From assembly GCF_018917235.1 (NCBI RefSeq), contig NZ_JAHLOF010000006.1:62001-126000 (forward strand): a DNA stretch of 64,000 nucleotides, in the 5' to 3' direction. Below, in pieces: positions 59,231 to 64,000 of the stretch (within the stretch, counting starts at the first letter, position 1; every line of letters begins with the position of its first letter). Source of the stretch: Metaclostridioides mangenotii (lineage in GTDB: Bacteria > Bacillota > Clostridia > Peptostreptococcales > Peptostreptococcaceae). The notes beneath the pieces are model-generated. The model was given only the letters and a program-made list of their open reading frames with translations. It made no database searches and was not told where the DNA came from. Made by a program: the position numbers and the translations under genes.

Positions 59231-62200
59231 TTATACATTTACAGGTTCCATACTTTTATGCGTTATATCCTTGAATTCTATATGCTCTTTTTCCATGTTT
59301 TTAAATGCGGTAGAAAGCATAAGTTTTATTCTATTTAGCTGATTGACTTCACTAGCAGATGGATCGTAATCTATAGGAATTATATTTGCATTTTTGTAAA
59401 CCCTCTTTAGCTCTTTTATTGACCCCTTACCTATGATGTGGTTTGGTAAACAACCAAAAGGCTGCATACAAATTATATTATTTACACCTTCATTTAATAG
59501 TTCTACCATCTCCCCAGTAAGCAACCATCCTTCACCAGTTTGATTTCCTAGTGATACTATTGGTTTAGTGCTATTTGCTACATCCTGTATTCTCTGAGGT
59601 GCTGAGAATCTTTTACTATTATTTAATGCTTTTTTATATGTCTTTTGATAGGCCTCAACAATCTTTATAAAGGCCTTTCCTGCCATCTTAGCCTTTCCTG
59701 ATCCTTCTAAATATTCATGTTTAAATATAGTATTATAAGCGCAACTTAAGAAGAAATTAGCTAGGTCAGGTACAACTGCCTCAGCCCCTTCAGATTCAAG
59801 TATCCCGACCAAGTCGTTATTTGCTACTGGATGGAATTTAACTAAAATCTCTCCGACTAAACCAACCTTAGGCTTGTGCATATCCATTATTTCTAAGTTA
59901 TCAAAATCCTTTACTATTTCTATTACATTTTCCTTAAATTCAGATAATTTTCCTTTTGCTAGAGACTCCTTACATTTTTCATTCCAATTTTTATATAACG
60001 CATCTGTACTTCCCACAACTTTTTCATAAGGTCTTACTCTATAAAGTACCCTCATTAGCAAATCTCCGTAAATCGCTGCCATAAACAACCTATTTACAAG
60101 TTTTAAAGATACATTTTCCATTAGACCGTTTTCTTCTATACCATTTACACTAAGCGCAACGACAGGTACTTCTTTAAATCCAGCATCATACATTGCTTTT
60201 CTTAAAAAGCCTATATAATTTGTAGCTCTACATCCTCCACCAGTTTGAGTAATTGCAACAGATGTATTATTTAAATCGTATTTACCCGATTTTAATGCCT
60301 TTATTAGCTGACCAACTACAATAATAGCAGGATAACAGGCATCATTATTTACGTATCTTAACCCCTCTTCAATAACACTATTATCAGTATCATTTATAAC
60401 CACTATGTTAAACCCACTTAGATTAACAGCTTTTTCAAGTAGATCAAAATGGATTGGGGACATTTGTGGTGCAAGTATTGTATGACCTTTTGCAAGTCTA
60501 CTATTTTTATCGTACTTTTTCTTATTTTCAATATCTTTTACATATACATTATTTTCTTCTCTTTCGGACATAGCCGCCTGTAAAGATCTAAGTCTAATCT
60601 TTGCTGCCCCTAAGTTATTGCCTTCGTCAATTTTTATAACCGTATAAATCTTGGACTTTTCATGAAGAATTTCTTCAACTTGGTCGGTAGTAACAGCATC
60701 TAAACCGCATCCAAATGAATTTAATTGTACAAGTTCTAAATTGTCTTTTTCTCGTACATATGCTGCTGCTTTATAAAGCCTAGAGTGATATACCCACTGG
60801 TCTACGATTCTAAGCGGTCTTTCTAAGTTTGCAAGATGGCCTATAGAATCCTCTGTTAAGACAGCCATTCCTAAAGAATTAATTAACTCTGGCATCCCAT
60901 GATTTATTTCTGGATCTATATGGTAAGGCCTTCCTGATAAAACTATACCTTTTAGATTTTTTTCTTCCATCTCTTTTATAGCTTCTTCGCCAACAGCCTG
61001 CATTTCGTTTTTAAATGAATCTTGCTCCTTAGTCGCAGCATCTACTGCACTATAGATATCCTTTTTAGTTAAACTATTAAAGTGCTTTGAAAGTTCGTCT
61101 AAAAGCCTCTTTTTCAACTTATCTTTATTATTTAAACTTATAAACGGATTCATATAATTTATATTTTTAGTTCTCAGATCTTCTACATTATTTTTTATAA
61201 CTTCAGAGTAAGAAATAACGACTGGACAGTTATAATAGTTATCTGATCTTTGGTCTTCCTTATTTTCATTGGTAACACTTGGATAAAATATATTTTTTAA
61301 TCCTTTATGTATTAGATTTTCTATATGACCATGAACTAGTTTTGCAGGATAACAAACAGTTTCTGATGCAATACTAGTTATTCCCTTTTCATAAAGATCT
61401 TTTGATGATCTATCTGAAATGATCACTCTAAACCCTAGATTTGTAAAGAATGTGAACCAGAAAGGGTAATTCTCATACATATTTAATGCTCTAGGAATAC
61501 CCATTTCTCCTAATGGGGCTTCTTCTATCTTTAGAGGCTGATATCTAAAAACTCTATCGTATTTATATTTATATAAATTTATTGGTTTTTCATTCATATT
61601 TGGTTTTTTGCCACCATGTATGATTTCGCCTCTCTCACATCTATTTCCTGATATAAACACCTCATCGTCTGAAAACCTATTTATTGTCAGTAAGCAATGA
61701 TTTGAACAACCTTTACATCTAGTTACATCTACATCAAGATTTACTTTATCAAGTTCATCTTGACTAAGCAACTTTGTTTCATATCCTTCGTTATACAATT
61801 CTTTTGAAATAAGTGCTGCACCAAAAGCACCCATTATGCCTGAAATATTTGGTCTAACAACATTTTGATTAATAAGTTTTTCAAAGCTTCTAAGTACTAA
61901 GTCATTATAGAATGTACCACCTTGAACAACTATATTTTTTCCGATTTCTTCAGTATTTCTGATCTTTATAACTTTAAACAATGCATTTTTAATTACAGAA
62001 TATGATAGACCAGCTGATATATCTCCAATTGATGCTCCTTCTTTTTGTGCTTGTTTTACTTTTGAGTTCATAAATACTGTACATCTAGACCCTAAATCAA
62101 CAGGATTTTTAGAGTATATACCTTCTTTAGCAAAGTCTTCAATACCCATCGATAATGAATCTGCAAAAGTCTCTAAAAACGAACCACATCCGGATGAACA

Positions 62201-63529
62201 CGCCTCATTAAGGATGATACTATCTATTACACCATTTTTTATTTTAAGACACTTCATGTCTTGGCCACCTATGTCTAATATAAAATCAACATTTTCATTG
62301 AAGAATTTAGCAGCTTTATAATGTGCAATAGTTTCTATCTCTCCATTGTCTACCTTTAGAGCTTTTTTAATAAGCCCTTCTCCATAACCTGTTACAGTTG
62401 CATAAGCTATTTTACTATCTTTAGGAAGTATTTTATATATTTCATTAATAGCTTCTATAGTCGTCTCTAAAGGTGCCCCTTGATTACTTCCATATTGAGA
62501 GTAAAGTAAATTACCTTCGTTATCTACAATAGCTAATTTAGTAGTTGTAGATCCTGCATCTATACCAAGATAACAGTTTCCTTTTAAGTCTTTTAACTCT
62601 TTTGTTTTTACCTTATCTTTATCATGTCTTTCCTCAAACTCCTTATATTCTTTTTCATCCTTAAAAAGAATATCTATATAATCAGTATCTATGGAATCGA
62701 TACTATTAACAGAGTTAAGCTTATTAATCAATGTAGACAAGTTAATACACTCTTCATCACAAGACAGGATACAAGCTCCTAGTGCTACATATAACTGTGC
62801 ATTTTCCGGGAATATAATATCATCATTACTTAGATTTAATACCCTCTTAAAAGCTTCCCTAAGTTGGGATAAGAAATAAAGCGGTCCTCCTAAAAATGCA
62901 ACATTTCCTTCTATTTTTCTACCACATGACAATACACTCACTGTTTGTACTACTACAGCATTAAAGATGCTCATAGCTATATCAGTTTGTTTAGCCCCAT
63001 CGTTTATTAGGGGTTGTATATCTGTCTTGGCAAAAACACCACATCTTGAAGCGATCGGATAAATTACTTCATAGTCTTTTGCAAGCTCATTCAAGCCCTG
63101 TGCATCAGTTTTTAATAATGATGCCATCTGATCTATAAAAGCACCTGTACCACCAGCACAGATCCCATTCATCCTTTGATCTACACCATCACTTAAAAAA
63201 GTGACTTTTGCATCTTCTCCACCTAATTCAATAACGACATCCGTTTCAGGATTAAAATGTTCAATAGCCTTTGTACTAGAAATAACTTCTTGGGCAAATT
63301 TTACGTCCAAAACTCTAGATATTCCCATTCCTCCAGAACCTGTTATAACAATAGTTATTTTTTTATCTCCAAACTTCTCATACACAGAATTAAGTACTTC
63401 TTTTACAGATTTTATTACATCAGAATAATGTCTTTTGTATTCTTTATAAACTATGTTGTTATTGTTTAGCACCACAACTTTTACTGTTGTAGAACCTACA
63501 TCAACACCTATATGAAATAATTCTTCCAT
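59231..63529 (-). CDS. Large acyl-CoA dehydratase activase-related fusion (two BadF/BcrA/HgdC ATPase domains + DUF2229-type region)
   Basis: 1432 aa; GVDVGSTTVKVVVL and later LGIDAGSTTTKLAIVD; GICAGGTGAFIDQMA and EACSSGCGSFLETFA; C-terminal HgdB-like region. Confidence 0.92.
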   Translation of the reverse strand: MEELFHIGVDVGSTTVKVVVLNNNNIVYKEYKRHYSDVIKSVKEVLNSVYEKFGDKKITIVITGSGGMGISRVLDVKFAQEVISSTKAIEHFNPETDVVIELGGEDAKVTFLSDGVDQRMNGICAGGTGAFIDQMASLLKTDAQGLNELAKDYEVIYPIASRCGVFAKTDIQPLINDGAKQTDIAMSIFNAVVVQTVSVLSCGRKIEGNVAFLGGPLYFLSQLREAFKRVLNLSNDDIIFPENAQLYVALGACILSCDEECINLSTLINKLNSVNSIDSIDTDYIDILFKDEKEYKEFEERHDKDKVKTKELKDLKGNCYLGIDAGSTTTKLAIVDNEGNLLYSQYGSNQGAPLETTIEAINEIYKILPKDSKIAYATVTGYGEGLIKKALKVDNGEIETIAHYKAAKFFNENVDFILDIGGQDMKCLKIKNGVIDSIILNEACSSGCGSFLETFADSLSMGIEDFAKEGIYSKNPVDLGSRCTVFMNSKVKQAQKEGASIGDISAGLSYSVIKNALFKVIKIRNTEEIGKNIVVQGGTFYNDLVLRSFEKLINQNVVRPNISGIMGAFGAALISKELYNEGYETKLLSQDELDKVNLDVDVTRCKGCSNHCLLTINRFSDDEVFISGNRCERGEIIHGGKKPNMNEKPINLYKYKYDRVFRYQPLKIEEAPLGEMGIPRALNMYENYPFWFTFFTNLGFRVIISDRSSKDLYEKGITSIASETVCYPAKLVHGHIENLIHKGLKNIFYPSVTNENKEDQRSDNYYNCPVVISYSEVIKNNVEDLRTKNINYMNPFISLNNKDKLKKRLLDELSKHFNSLTKKDIYSAVDAATKEQDSFKNEMQAVGEEAIKEMEEKNLKGIVLSGRPYHIDPEINHGMPELINSLGMAVLTEDSIGHLANLERPLRIVDQWVYHSRLYKAAAYVREKDNLELVQLNSFGCGLDAVTTDQVEEILHEKSKIYTVIKIDEGNNLGAAKIRLRSLQAAMSEREENNVYVKDIENKKKYDKNSRLAKGHTILAPQMSPIHFDLLEKAVNLSGFNIVVINDTDNSVIEEGLRYVNNDACYPAIIVVGQLIKALKSGKYDLNNTSVAITQTGGGCRATNYIGFLRKAMYDAGFKEVPVVALSVNGIEENGLMENVSLKLVNRLFMAAIYGDLLMRVLYRVRPYEKVVGSTDALYKNWNEKCKESLAKGKLSEFKENVIEIVKDFDNLEIMDMHKPKVGLVGEILVKFHPVANNDLVGILESEGAEAVVPDLANFFLSCAYNTIFKHEYLEGSGKAKMAGKAFIKIVEAYQKTYKKALNNSKRFSAPQRIQDVANSTKPIVSLGNQTGEGWLLTGEMVELLNEGVNNIICMQPFGCLPNHIIGKGSIKELKRVYKNANIIPIDYDPSASEVNQLNRIKLMLSTAFKNMEKEHIEFKDITHKSMEPVNV

Positions 63530-63927
63530 AATATAACCTCCATCACATAAACCATCTTATTGTAAGTCCTATTTTGATTTTTAGTAAGTTGCTCTATAAG
63601 TTTTATGATTAGTTTATAAAATTTATGATTAGTAGCTAATCTATTATCTACTAGGTAGTTATTGAGTAGAATAATCAAATCATTATATAAGTAACTTAAC
63701 TGCTAGTTTACTAAAAATTGTAACATATTTCTATATCTTTATATATTTTTACACTAATTTTACAATTGATAAACAATTTAAAATAAATTTTGACAATATC
63801 TTTCATATAACTATTTTATCAGACATTTAATTAATATGTAAAATATTATCAATTAAAGCAAAAAAATAAATAAGTAAATAACAAATCATTTCAAAAGTTA
63901 TTAAAAATTATCATATTTACTTAAATT

Positions 63928-63968
63928 AAAAAAGCACCAAAACGTTTAAATAACGTTTTGGTGCTTTT
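63928..63968. terminator. Intrinsic terminator (orientation ambiguous)
   Basis: AAAAAAGCACCAAAACGTTTAAATAACGTTTTGGTGCTTTT. Confidence 0.75.
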
Positions 63969-64000
63969 GCAATTATATTCTAAGAATAATCTTTAAATAA

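Noticed and set aside
1-64000. CRISPR arrays, tRNA or rRNA genes
   Set aside because: No regularly spaced repeats, and no tRNA/rRNA-like sequence recognised on reading both strands; a tRNAscan/CRISPR search was not run.

Overview
AT-rich 64-kb window, probably from a Peptostreptococcaceae/Clostridioides-like Firmicute (inferred from CWB2 cell-wall protein, clostridial eut layout, T-boxes). The main blocks are: (1) 1-10.4 kb, a truncated secreted adhesin-like gene, an AraC-GH39 protein, an HxlR/cupin/VOC cluster, and a sugar-acid cluster (UxaA/SuyAB-like dehydratase plus KdgT permease) with a sigma54 activator and a matching -24/-12 promoter. (2) 10.6-21.2 kb, CWB2 protein, ferritin-like protein, DUF421, argG with a T-box, truA, a two-component system, and an rRNA methyltransferase. 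(3) ~21.97-33.77 kb, a decayed integrated element bounded by a 37-bp direct repeat that overlaps the 3' end of eutQ. It carries a broken tyrosine integrase, XRE, RusA, ligase, DinB and MTase remnants, and live-looking cargo. That cargo includes an arsR/phosphoesterase/arsM-like operon whose methyltransferase appears to be a selenoprotein (in-frame UGA at the catalytic Cys position plus a SECIS-like hairpin), and a Mef-like MFS efflux gene preceded by an ErmDL-like leader peptide (MTASMRLRFQTLNK) and an attenuator. (4) 33.7-49.2 kb, a complete ethanolamine-utilization microcompartment operon with three EutV ANTAR dual-hairpin antitermination sites. (5) 49.3-64 kb, a flavin oxidoreductase, GntR/ABC operon, a T-box-controlled amino-acid ABC transporter (His specifier predicted), a HEPN-like orphan protein, and a 1432-aa CoA-dehydratase-activase family protein. 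No tRNA, rRNA or CRISPR array was seen. All product calls come from reading the translations; no database searches were run.
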